Part shown: in pieces, positions 44,056 to 52,697 of the stretch | How the letters are laid out: each line of letters opens with the position of its first letter | Position numbering within the stretch: the first letter of the stretch is position 1 | Origin: an uncultured Flavobacteriaceae bacterium | GTDB taxonomy: Bacteria > Bacteroidota > Bacteroidia > Flavobacteriales > Flavobacteriaceae | Reading direction: 5' to 3' | Assembly: GCA_947493175.1 (NCBI GenBank) | Contig: CANLQD010000002.1 | Coordinates: 186,001 to 250,000, forward strand | Length of the DNA stretch: 64,000 nucleotides | The notes under the pieces: model-generated | Told to the model about the DNA's origin: nothing | What the model saw: the letters and a program-made list of their open reading frames with translations, nothing else | Database searches by the model: none | Made by a program: the position numbers and the translations under genes

Positions 44056-44559
44056 TTAACTTTCTTCTTTCTTTAAAGGAGAATGGTGCTCGGCAACAAT
44101 TTTCCATCCGTCACTTGTTTTTAAGAATAGCAAGGATATTTGGTCATTTACCACGACAAGGTCTTCACCGAATTTTAAATGAAAATCAGAATGAAAGGTT
44201 ACGTTAGCGACTTCACCATAGACAGCTATTTGCAGGTCTCTAGAATCAAATTTCACAACTTCGGTAAGTGCACCGAAAACTTCACGTTCATAGGTCTCAT
44301 TACCTGCACTACCAACACGGGGTTCTCCCTTATTAAATTCGGTGAACTTTGGGCTGTAGGCGTGAAGGGAAATCAACTTATCCATATCGCCGTCTTTAAG
44401 ACTTTGTGCAATTGTGCCGATGGTTTCCATTATTTCTTGTTTTGATTCAGGAAATTCATCGTTTAATAAATCTACGGGTGCCATTTCTGATTGTGCCGTG
44501 CAACCTGTTGTGAAAAGCGCCAATACCATCATACTAACTAGTGTTACTTTTGATTTCAT
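44056..44559 (-). CDS. SnoaL/NTF2-like lipoprotein
   Basis: A 167-residue protein with a lipobox (ALFTTGCTA, Cys at about residue 20). The mature part is an NTF2/SnoaL-like cone fold: MDKLISLHAYSPKFTEF, an acidic insert, YGEVANVTFHSDFHLKF and SLLFLKTSDGWKIVAEHHS at the end. Such domains bind small molecules or act as simple isomerases or oxidases. It is 190 bases downstream of the AraC-type regulator on the same strand. No substrate can be named. Confidence 0.82.
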   Translation of the reverse strand: MKSKVTLVSMMVLALFTTGCTAQSEMAPVDLLNDEFPESKQEIMETIGTIAQSLKDGDMDKLISLHAYSPKFTEFNKGEPRVGSAGNETYEREVFGALTEVVKFDSRDLQIAVYGEVANVTFHSDFHLKFGEDLVVVNDQISLLFLKTSDGWKIVAEHHSPLKKEES

Positions 44560-44751
44560 AAGAATTGATTTTAGTGATTATTTTTTATGGAAGCGCAAGC
44601 GTATCTCGCACCCATATTTGAATAATCCAAAGATGGAAATAAGGGATAAACGCTACCTAACAATCATGTAGCAAGCTTGTTAAGCTTTTGTCCATGAATT
44701 TAAATTATGATGCAGAATCTTTAAATGATGTTGAAAAGATAATTTGAAGGG

Positions 44752-46761
44752 TTAATTTTCTGAAGAGGTTTTAATCGGTATTCCGATACTAGAAAACCCA
44801 ACTTTTTCATAGAGATCTTTGTAGCGTGGATCTTTTCTAATTGGGGCTAACAAAGGTTCTTCTCTTAGCCAAGTCATTTCTACCTCATGTCTGTCATAGG
44901 ATTTTTGGAGCCAATCAAGAGCTTTTTCATAATCCTTTACAGTACAATAGTACATCGCCAAAAACCAAGCGGGGCTGCCTGATGAATTTGCAAAGTAACT
45001 GGTGTATAGTTCTGTCAAATGCGTGCTGGTAAGTTCAGAATCGCCATCCATTTGAGCATATACAGCATTCAACCACATCAATATGGGTGGGTAATCTGAA
45101 AATTGCGATAATATTTTTCCAAGTTGAACCTTTGACTTTTCATATTCACCTAGGTAGTAATACAGTTTTGCAGACTCCCGTAAATAAAACCAGTTGCCGT
45201 TATACAGTGGGTCTGTTTGGGTTAATAATTCCCTAGCTTCATTAGCAGAACCCAAATAAAATAGTGCCTCTGCTCTAAAAAACGGATAAAATACATTTGA
45301 AGGGTCATTGATGCTAAAACGTTCAACTGCCTTAAGGGTTTCTTCAGGTCTTCCGGTTTTAATGGGATAATCAAGTGAAATAACAGACGGCTTGTCATTT
45401 ACAGAATTACTCACTATATTTTTATAAGACTGTTCTACAAGTTCAAAATTCCAATCATAAAAAAACCTTCCTGTATTAAGTTCTTCGGCTACTCGTTGAT
45501 TGTCTGGTTCTATTTTCAGAGCTTGTTGTAGTAATGCCTTTGCATTACTCCAAGCAATTTGCTGATCATAAAAACCCCAAACTGATCCGCCCATATGCCA
45601 AACATTAGCCATGTCTATATAAGGTTCTACAAAAATCGAATCTGCTGCAATTGCCTTTTCATAAAGGTTGATAGCATTTGAATATGATAGTTCGTTTCCT
45701 TTTTGCTTTTGAAACTCTCCTTGAAGATAATAGGAATATGCTTGTTTACTTTTAGTTGGTATTTTTTTAATAGCGACCAACTCGTTTTCAGAGATGGTAG
45801 CCTTCATATTTCTGGCAACTGCCTCGACCACTTCGGCCTGCATTTCAAAAATTTCATCGCTTTTCCATTCCCTGATGTATTCTTTGGACCAGAGATGCAC
45901 ATTGGAACGCCCATGAATGAGTTGCAGATTTATCTTGATTTGATTCCCAGAAATTTGGAGATTCCCCTGAAGAAGATTCGCAACACCTAACTCCTTGGCG
46001 ATTTCATTGATAGGTTTTTTGGTCGTCTTGTATTGTAGCGCTGAAGTAAACGGAATCACTTTTTCAATAGCGTTAACCTTTGTAAGTCTTGAGGTCACCG
46101 CATCGGTCATACCATCTGAAATATATTCCAAATCGGTGTTGCCCGTCCAGTTTTTAAAGGGTAGTATGACTATCGATTTTTCATTAATAGCCTTATTTTC
46201 ATACGTTTGAACCGATTCACTGGCAGAAGTGTTGTAAATATAGAAAGCAGCGATGGCACCGAATATGAGCAATGCTGCAAGAATCAGGATATTCTTGAAA
46301 CCATTTTTTTTAGATTTTGATACAGTCGTTTTAGTATTTAAATCACGCTCTTTTTTCGAAGTGTAACTTTCGTTGTGTTCTTCGATTTCAACGGGAATTC
46401 TTGATTTAACTTCACCAGGGGTATATCCATGGAATTTATGGAAACAGGTATTGAAATAAGTCGCACTGCTAAAGCCAACTCGGTAAGCAACTTCTGAAGC
46501 CGTTACGTCTTCTAGCCTCAGAATTTCTATGGCTCTTTTTAATCGATACTCTCTGATAAATTGGCTTGTCGAGATACCAAGTTGTTTGTGTAATTTCCGA
46601 TGAAGACTAGATCGGCTCATACCGACTGCTTGTGCAAGACTATCAACTCCGAATTGGTCGTTATTTAGATTAGACTCAATTTCTTTGGTCAGTCTGTCAA
46701 TCAATGTTTCCCGTGTTATTTTTTTTTGGGAATCATTTGATTGATTGTCGTCAGTGCTCAT
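44752..46761 (-). CDS. AraC-type HTH fused to a membrane anchor and TolB-like/TPR domain
   Basis: A 669-residue protein. An N-terminal AraC HTH (about residues 25-115, RSSLHRKLHKQLGISTSQFI and FSSATYFNTCFHKFHGYTPG) is followed by one membrane helix (NILILAALLIFGAIAAFYIY, about 158-177). Next comes an adenylate-cyclase-associated TolB-like segment (VILPFKNWTGNTDLEYISDG), then tetratricopeptide repeats to the end. The DNA-binding domain is thus cytoplasmic and the repeats periplasmic. It probably senses an outside signal and may control the SnoaL-like gene downstream. Confidence 0.88.
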   Translation of the reverse strand: MSTDDNQSNDSQKKITRETLIDRLTKEIESNLNNDQFGVDSLAQAVGMSRSSLHRKLHKQLGISTSQFIREYRLKRAIEILRLEDVTASEVAYRVGFSSATYFNTCFHKFHGYTPGEVKSRIPVEIEEHNESYTSKKERDLNTKTTVSKSKKNGFKNILILAALLIFGAIAAFYIYNTSASESVQTYENKAINEKSIVILPFKNWTGNTDLEYISDGMTDAVTSRLTKVNAIEKVIPFTSALQYKTTKKPINEIAKELGVANLLQGNLQISGNQIKINLQLIHGRSNVHLWSKEYIREWKSDEIFEMQAEVVEAVARNMKATISENELVAIKKIPTKSKQAYSYYLQGEFQKQKGNELSYSNAINLYEKAIAADSIFVEPYIDMANVWHMGGSVWGFYDQQIAWSNAKALLQQALKIEPDNQRVAEELNTGRFFYDWNFELVEQSYKNIVSNSVNDKPSVISLDYPIKTGRPEETLKAVERFSINDPSNVFYPFFRAEALFYLGSANEARELLTQTDPLYNGNWFYLRESAKLYYYLGEYEKSKVQLGKILSQFSDYPPILMWLNAVYAQMDGDSELTSTHLTELYTSYFANSSGSPAWFLAMYYCTVKDYEKALDWLQKSYDRHEVEMTWLREEPLLAPIRKDPRYKDLYEKVGFSSIGIPIKTSSEN

Positions 46762-46862
46762 TTAGATATTAAAATTTCTTCTGGGGGAAGTATTCCAAAT
46801 TACAGAATTTCAAAAGAATTAGTTTGAAAAAATCAAAACATTTTGATACTGGTCAATTTATT

Positions 46863-46944
46863 CCCATTTCACACACATTACCTTCCCTCCTACCGTACCT
46901 TTTTGGGCAGAAACTTTTTTGAAGAAAAATTTAAAGAAAGTGTC
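46863..46944 (+). repeat. Dispersed island repeat, copy e (shortened core)
   Basis: TTTCACACACATTACCTTCC and CCTCCTACCGTACC are present, but the CATAATAAGTGTT half is missing; TTTTTTGAAGAAAAATTTAA follows. It lies upstream of the AraC-type gene on the minus strand. Confidence 0.75.
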
Positions 46945-46992
46945 ATAACGCAAAACATTATGTTTCAAAAACGAAACATAATTTGACGTTAT
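46945..46992. repeat. Bulged palindrome resembling an attC site (copy at 46.9 kb)
   Basis: ATAACG-CAA-AAC-ATTATGTTTC (46945-46966) pairs with GAAACATAAT-TTG-A-CGTTAT (46973-46992). The outer box ATAACG/CGTTAT is perfect, the inner spacer is CAA/TTG, and AAC and a single A are unpaired on opposite arms, as in the 43.8 kb copy. The gap 46993-47239 before the transporter shows nothing else that I recognise. Confidence 0.75.
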
Positions 46993-47239
46993 ATCAAATA
47001 GCGATAAGTTATAAGTAGTATCATTGAATTCCTAGATTATTTGGAGGTTACGCTCATAGTTGTTGACGTCCATTTAAGAATATGCAGTATGTGAAAGACC
47101 ATTACAGCGCATTGGCTGCCCCTTCGTGATCGCAATGGTACCATGATGGGTGTCGGAAACCGTGGATGATTTCACCTTTCTTTGAACACCCTAGGCATTA
47201 AATTATTATTTTAACCGTCAGAACAGCTGTACTTCAACC

Positions 47240-49432
47240 ATGGATACCAACACCAAAAGCCTTCAAAAATTCGGAACCTTCGGTGGGGTGTTTACCCCGA
47301 CACTATTGACCATTCTTGGTGTCATCATGTATTTGCGTTTGGGGTGGGTCGTTGGTAATGCAGGACTTTTGGGTACTTGGCTGATCATTGCGATTTCGTT
47401 TTTGATCACTCTATGTACAGCCTTGTCTATGTCGGCTATTACCACCAATATTCGTATTGGGGCCGGTGGTGCCTATGCCATTGTATCACAGGCCTTAGGA
47501 TTGGAGGTCGGTGGTAGTTTGGGCATCCCCAGATATATTTCGCAAGGCCTGGCCGTGACCATGTATATTTTTGGTTTTCGCGAAGGGTGGTTAGGTATTT
47601 TTCCCGAACACAACGCGTTTTTAGTGGATATCATCGTCTTTGGGGTGTTGATCACCATTGCCTATATTAGCGCAAACCTTGCTATTAAGACCCAATTTAT
47701 CATTATGGGCATCATCGCACTTTCCCTCGTTTCAGTGGTGATTGCGGCCTATCAGGGTTCGATGGCCATACCGACCAGTGAGGCGCTTCGCTGGGGCTCT
47801 TTTCAAGGTTCTATTGAAAATGGGTTTACAGGTAGTAATTTTTGGCTGGTTTTTGCAGTGTTTTTTCCCGCTGCTACGGGCATCATGGCGGGGGCCAATA
47901 TGTCGGGCGAACTGAAAGAACCGAAACGGAGTATACCAACGGGTACGCTTTGGGCCATCGGGGTCAGTTTTTTGATCTATATGCTTATGGCCTTTTGGAT
48001 TTCAAGAAGCGCCTCGGAAACCGAATTGTTGAACAATTATTACATCATGGTAGAAAAGGCTTATATCGGCCCCCTGATCCTTGCGGGAATATTAGGTGCT
48101 ACCTTTTCATCGGCCTTGGCTTCGATTGTGGGATCTTCTCGAATCCTCTTCGCTATGGGAGAGCACCGGGTACTTCCCTTCTCTGATTTTTTGGCAGGAC
48201 AAAGTGCCAACGGGCAGCCTCGAAATGCGATGTTGGTCACGGGCATCCTTATTTTTGTGACGCTGCTGCTGCGCAATATTAATGCCGTTGCCCCCTTGGT
48301 CACCCTCTTCTTCTTGATTACCTATGCCATGATTAATATTGTGGTCATCATTGAACAAAGGCTGGGCTTGATCAGTTACCGACCCATTTTCAAAATTCAT
48401 AAATGGGTGCCTTGGTTTGGCCTTATCTCTTCCATTTTTGCGATGTTCATCATCAATCCTGTTGTGAGCCTCTTATCGATTATGATTGTTCTAACCGTAT
48501 ACTGGTACCTATCGCGCCAAAATTTGGAAACCCCTTTTGAGGATGTGCGTTCGGGACTGTTTTTTTCTTTTGCCGAATGGGCGGCCAAACATACCTGGGG
48601 CATGAAAAAAATGCAGCAGCGCGCATGGAAGGCCAATTTGATGGTTCCCGTTCGGGATATCAATGGATTAAAAGGAACGTTTGAGTTTTTAAGGAACATT
48701 GCCAAGCCCAAAGGCTCAATAAAGCTACTGGGTATCGAACCCCATTCTGAAACCAGTACCCTCGCCAAGGAATTAGAGGCAATTTCTTCTTCTTTTCGCC
48801 AAAAGGATGTCTTTTCGTCCTATTCGGTCATTCATACCGATGAATTTGCCAAAGGCATCAATTACGGTAATCAGGCACTTCAAGGGGCTTTCTTTCGGCC
48901 GAATATCGTCTTTTTAAATTTACAGAACCACGATGATTACGAAACCGAGTTGCGGCCTGTAATGAAAGAATCCATCCGATTGGAAATTGGAGTTTTGTTG
49001 TTTGTATCGCATCCTACCGCCCTCATGGGCCAACGAAATATGATCAATGTCTGGGTAAGTGACCGAAAGTCGAATTGGGACTTGGGGTGGGACATTGGAA
49101 ACTTGGATCTCTCCATGCTTGTGGCCTATAAATTAAAGATGAATTGGGGAGCTCGGATTCGTGTAATTACCGTCATCAGTGACCCCAAGGATGAAACGAA
49201 CGCCAAAAAGTTTTTGAACCGATTGATCAATCTCGCTCGACTACCGGAAACCCTTACCGAGGTGCATGTAGGCAATTTTAATACCATTGTGCAAAATGCC
49301 CCTTCGGCCGACCTCAATATATTCGGAATGGATGCGGACTTAAAATTTGAATTTGTGGAAGATATTTCCGCAAAAACCCAAAGCTCCTGTTTGTTTGTAA
49401 AGGATTCCGGTCATGAAAGTATTTTGGCTTGA
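47240..49432 (+). CDS. Cation-chloride-cotransporter-like APC-superfamily permease
   Basis: A 730-residue protein. The first 470 residues have about 12 membrane spans, beginning FGTFGGVFTPTLLTILGVIMYLR cut by the typical GVIMYLRLGWVVG of SLC12 (Na-K-Cl and K-Cl) carriers; NIRIGAGGAYAIVSQ and AATGIMAGANMSGELK are further family segments. The last 250 residues are a soluble domain, as in eukaryotic relatives. It likely moves cations with chloride; ion choice cannot be told. G+C rises here relative to the island, so it marks the right boundary. Confidence 0.87.
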   Translation: MDTNTKSLQKFGTFGGVFTPTLLTILGVIMYLRLGWVVGNAGLLGTWLIIAISFLITLCTALSMSAITTNIRIGAGGAYAIVSQALGLEVGGSLGIPRYISQGLAVTMYIFGFREGWLGIFPEHNAFLVDIIVFGVLITIAYISANLAIKTQFIIMGIIALSLVSVVIAAYQGSMAIPTSEALRWGSFQGSIENGFTGSNFWLVFAVFFPAATGIMAGANMSGELKEPKRSIPTGTLWAIGVSFLIYMLMAFWISRSASETELLNNYYIMVEKAYIGPLILAGILGATFSSALASIVGSSRILFAMGEHRVLPFSDFLAGQSANGQPRNAMLVTGILIFVTLLLRNINAVAPLVTLFFLITYAMINIVVIIEQRLGLISYRPIFKIHKWVPWFGLISSIFAMFIINPVVSLLSIMIVLTVYWYLSRQNLETPFEDVRSGLFFSFAEWAAKHTWGMKKMQQRAWKANLMVPVRDINGLKGTFEFLRNIAKPKGSIKLLGIEPHSETSTLAKELEAISSSFRQKDVFSSYSVIHTDEFAKGINYGNQALQGAFFRPNIVFLNLQNHDDYETELRPVMKESIRLEIGVLLFVSHPTALMGQRNMINVWVSDRKSNWDLGWDIGNLDLSMLVAYKLKMNWGARIRVITVISDPKDETNAKKFLNRLINLARLPETLTEVHVGNFNTIVQNAPSADLNIFGMDADLKFEFVEDISAKTQSSCLFVKDSGHESILA

Positions 49433-49449
49433 TGAGCCGATTACTTATT

Positions 49450-49640
49450 TCACACTCATGCTGCTCCCCTCCCTTACTCCCGTCGGCTAGCATAAAAAGT
49501 GTTTATTCATTGCTTTTTTATTGTTTTTAAAGGAATTCATGAACCTCGCGAAGGGGCTCGGTTTCATTACCTTTTGAGAAGAAGCTTTTAGGAGAAAAAT
49601 TTGAGGGAGAAATAGTATAAAACAAGGCCAACGCACCAAC
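49450..49640 (+). repeat. Dispersed repeat, copy f
   Basis: CACACTCATGCTGCTCCCCT, GTCGGCTAGCATAAAAAGTG, then TTTATTCATTGC and ATTACCTTTTGAGAAGAAGC. It starts 18 bases after the transporter's stop and ends in a terminator. The later string GATAATGCAACAT is a worn form of the ATAACG arm of the palindrome. Confidence 0.8.
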
Positions 49641-49655
49641 CCGTTCAAAAAATCA

Positions 49656-49680
49656 AAGGTCCACTGGACCTTCACTTTTT
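49656..49680 (+). terminator. Terminator after the transporter gene
   Basis: AAGGTCC (49656-49662) pairs with GGACCTT (49666-49672) around ACT, followed by CACTTTTT. It lies within repeat copy f. Confidence 0.75.
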
Positions 49681-49771
49681 ATGACGTTTACAAAAGCAAA
49701 GCTAGATAATGCAACATACACGTGACACAATGGAAAGCGCTGTGGGCTATAGGGGGCCTATGATAATTTTG

Positions 49772-50545
49772 CTATAGCTCGCGGATTTTTATATTGCGGA
49801 ACCAAGCCTCAAAGTACCAGTTCTGTAGCCCGATTCTCCCTTGGGTAGCCTTACCGAAACCGGTAGCGTCTTTAAAACGTGAGTTGGCAATTTTAGTTCT
49901 CCAATCTTGTGACCTTAAATCTTCTTCTGCGGTCAGTTTACCATTGAGGTAGAATTGGATTTTTCCCTCTTGTTGAAGAATACGGGCCGTATTCCATTGC
50001 CCAACAGGCTTAGCTTCAACGGTATTTAATTGAGGTGATATTCCCCATAGACAACCGGGTCGTTTCAAAGGTGTTTTCGTATCCATATGTTCGGGCTCCA
50101 AGAGTTGGTATTCCGGTCCCGTAGTATAGGTAGCCTTGTATTCCGGGGATTCTTGTACATTGATAAAAACACCTCCGTTTCCTCTCAGCGCCATCTGCCA
50201 ATCAAACATCAGTTCGTAGTTTTCAAATACTGCATCGGTCACCAAATCCCCAAAGACTTTGGTTGCATCGGTAGCATTACAAAACAGTGTGCCTTTTTGT
50301 ACTTCCCATGCAGAAAATCGGGTCGAGTCCGCATTGTTATAAAGGTGCCAACCATTCAGGGTTTCCCCATCGAAAAGCAATCTCCAACCCTGTTCTTTTT
50401 CCACATCGAGCAGTTGATTGTGAACCTTGTTTTGAATAGCCAGTTCTTTGGAGCGTTCAATCTGAAAGGTGTCTTTTTTGTCGGTTTTGCAAGAGAAGCC
50501 TATGAGCAATGTTATCAGTACTATAAAAAGGGACGTTCGGGTCAT
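49772..50545 (-). CDS. DUF1080 (3-keto-disaccharide hydrolase-like) lipoprotein
   Basis: A 257-residue lipoprotein (lipobox LLIGFSCKT). The DUF1080 concanavalin-like fold is shown by GWRLLFDGETLNGWHLYN, NYELMFDWQMALRGNGGVF, GPEYQLLE and the final GRIGLQNWYFEAWFRNIKIRE cut here by the characteristic NIKIRE. Family members cleave 3-keto-glycosides or bind sugars in the periplasm. No dehydrogenase or other 3-keto-sugar gene is adjacent, so the substrate is open. Confidence 0.88.
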   Translation of the reverse strand: MTRTSLFIVLITLLIGFSCKTDKKDTFQIERSKELAIQNKVHNQLLDVEKEQGWRLLFDGETLNGWHLYNNADSTRFSAWEVQKGTLFCNATDATKVFGDLVTDAVFENYELMFDWQMALRGNGGVFINVQESPEYKATYTTGPEYQLLEPEHMDTKTPLKRPGCLWGISPQLNTVEAKPVGQWNTARILQQEGKIQFYLNGKLTAEEDLRSQDWRTKIANSRFKDATGFGKATQGRIGLQNWYFEAWFRNIKIREL

Positions 50546-50709
50546 TTATTTAATGGTATGATACTAATTCAATAGCATGGGTTTAGTGATTTCAAATAGA
50601 AAAATCCTTCAATTTTGAAGCTCTGACCAGAATAAAAACAGCTAGTGCATATGGAAGTGAGCGGCTAAACCGAAGACTGGCCTTTATAAATTAATTTGCC
50701 CTACTGTAG

Positions 50710-51543
50710 CTAAAAAACGTCTTTAAGCAATTGTTGCAAGCTTTCCCATGATTTTTGGTCGGCATCGGCATCATACGCCAAAGGCAATTCAAATTTTTCT
50801 CCATTGGCATCTGCTTCTTTGGAAGTATAGCTATGCTTTACACCTGGGTAAGCGATGTATTCATACGTGGCCCCTATGGAGTCCATGGCTGTTTTAAAAG
50901 CGGTAATAGATTCCGCACTCACAAAAGGGTCATCGGCACCGTTGCACACCAATACACGGGCTTTTAGGTCTTTGTTCGGCATTACGGGCAAGGCAACCCC
51001 GCTATGGAAAGCCGCAACAGCATCTAGATCAGCTCCGCTGTTGGCCATGGTCAATGCCACACTTCCTCCAAAACAATACCCAATGGCAGCCAGCTTTTGG
51101 GCATCCACAGATTCATGTTGTTGCAATAAATTGATCGCTGCATTAAAACGTGCCGTAGCTTCAGGCAAGTTGGTCATAACACTCATAGCAAACTTACCTG
51201 CATCGTCTGGGTGGTCCGCTTGTTTTCCATCACCGTACATATCAACGGCGATAGCGGTGTAGCCAAGTTCCGCGAGCATATCGGCCCGCTTCCGTACATA
51301 ATCGTTGTGCCCCCACCATTCGTGTACAATAAGTATCCCCGGGCGTTTCCCTTTTATATTCTCGTCAAAGGCAATGTAGCCCTTTAAGTTGGTTGAGTCC
51401 GTGGCATACGTCACTTCGGTCCCATTAATTTTTACAACGGCCGTTTCTGGTACAGCGTCTACTTCAGGTTTGGATTCGGTCTTTTGCTTACAGGATGCGG
51501 TTAGTACAAGAGCGACTACTAAAAAATAGGTGCTATTTTTCAT
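50710..51543 (-). CDS. Dienelactone hydrolase family lipoprotein
   Basis: A 277-residue alpha/beta hydrolase with a lipoprotein signal (VVALVLTASCKQ). The DLH triad is present: Cys157 in the nucleophile elbow GYCFGG, Asp204/205 in NGADDPFVS and His237 in PGVKHSYT. HEWWGHND near residue 75 supplies the usual oxyanion region. A secreted lipid-anchored form points to hydrolysis of an ester or lactone in the periplasm. It stands alone on the minus strand. Confidence 0.9.
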   Translation of the reverse strand: MKNSTYFLVVALVLTASCKQKTESKPEVDAVPETAVVKINGTEVTYATDSTNLKGYIAFDENIKGKRPGILIVHEWWGHNDYVRKRADMLAELGYTAIAVDMYGDGKQADHPDDAGKFAMSVMTNLPEATARFNAAINLLQQHESVDAQKLAAIGYCFGGSVALTMANSGADLDAVAAFHSGVALPVMPNKDLKARVLVCNGADDPFVSAESITAFKTAMDSIGATYEYIAYPGVKHSYTSKEADANGEKFELPLAYDADADQKSWESLQQLLKDVF

Positions 51544-51638
51544 ATTGATGTCATTTTTTGGACACTTAAAGATAGTGAATACCCGCTTCTAGATGGGCCC
51601 CGGAATAGCTTAAATTACCAAAAAAACCATGGAAATCA

Positions 51639-51885
51639 ATGAAAAAGCATTCTTTGTTACTGCTAATTTTGGGGACCATGCATGTGGGGCATGGTCAAGA
51701 AAAGACCCCTACCGAGGACCTTGCTACTTCTTTTTATACCGACGCGGCTATCCCACTTGCCCTATAAAGACCTTCAATTGCTTTCTATGCATACTGGAAT
51801 CGCCGATCTGGACCTAGATGGGTGTAATCGTTGTTTACGTGCGTTTCCTTACAAGTTTAGACATTTGGTGTATCTCCCTTACTGA
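51639..51885 (+). pseudogene. Remnant of a secreted-protein gene
   Basis: From the ATG at 51639 a clear signal peptide (MKKHSLLLLILGTMHVGHGQ) leads into about 20 residues of mature protein and then a stop at 51767. In another frame the text continues as LPYKDLQLLSMHTGIADLDLDG to about 51885. This looks like a gene broken by a frameshift and truncated. The rest of the 500-base gap (51544-52049) shows nothing. Confidence 0.45.
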
Positions 51886-52049
51886 GCGAAATCGAATTAT
51901 AAAATAGCCACTCCAAAGAAAAACATACGCAGACAATAGAAAGAGCAATTAGTACAACTATTTTTAGCTATTCCTTAAGTTTTAATTACACAATCTTTAA
52001 CGGTAATTGGTTTTTGTAAAGATATTTTTGCCTTTGACCAATCAAAGAT

Positions 52050-52697
52050 ATGAACCGAAAGCTACTGTTACCCCTGCTTTGTCTGCTCCAATTTACCTGC
52101 TATACCTACGGGCAAAACAAATCAAAAAAACAAGTGAAGAACACTCAACTCCCTGAACATTTTTGGGACAGAACTGAAGTGAAAGTGGGGCTTGTGGGCA
52201 CTGTTTTTTGGAACAATGGCCTGTCAGTTGGTGCAGAATATCTCTGGAAAGAAAACAAAAAAACGAAAACCCGTAGAGGTAAAGAGCGAACCAATACCCA
52301 TCAGTTCCTGTTTAATGGAAATTTAGGGTTTGTAACCAACTTTTCATCAAAAACAGATACCGGGGCGTACACTAATTATGGGCTTACTTGGCGCCGGACC
52401 AATAAGAAGGGAAAACAGTTTCATATAGAACTGAATCCTTTGGGGTATTATCGTTCTTTTTTACCAGAGACCTACGAGGTCATGGGCGATGAGGTCGATA
52501 AGGTTTTCTTGCCAGGACGTGGGTATTACGCTCCCTCATTATCTGTTGGAATTGGCAGGCAGCGCAAAGGAAAAGTACGTTCTGGTAGCTATTTTAACAT
52601 CAACTATACCATGATAACACCCTACAATTCAGGTGCCTTGCCTACCTTTTCGTTTCAATATGGTTTCCGGTTCAATTTTAAAAATAAAAAACAATGA
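52050..52697 (+). CDS. Secreted beta-rich protein, probably outer-membrane
   Basis: A 215-residue protein with a signal peptide ending at about residue 21 (CYTYGQ). The rest consists of alternating strands with aromatic ends (GLVGTVFWNNGLSVGAEYLW, FNINYTMITPYNSG) and ends with FSFQYGFRFNF, like a small outer-membrane barrel. No family is recognised. Its stop overlaps the start of the hydrolase gene (ATGA), so the two are coupled. Confidence 0.7.
   Translation: MNRKLLLPLLCLLQFTCYTYGQNKSKKQVKNTQLPEHFWDRTEVKVGLVGTVFWNNGLSVGAEYLWKENKKTKTRRGKERTNTHQFLFNGNLGFVTNFSSKTDTGAYTNYGLTWRRTNKKGKQFHIELNPLGYYRSFLPETYEVMGDEVDKVFLPGRGYYAPSLSVGIGRQRKGKVRSGSYFNINYTMITPYNSGALPTFSFQYGFRFNFKNKKQ

Noticed and set aside
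26937..47239. Classical integron with integrase
   Set aside because: No tyrosine recombinase gene is in the window, the candidate cassettes carry several genes each, and the boxes deviate from the attC consensus; reported only as attC-like.
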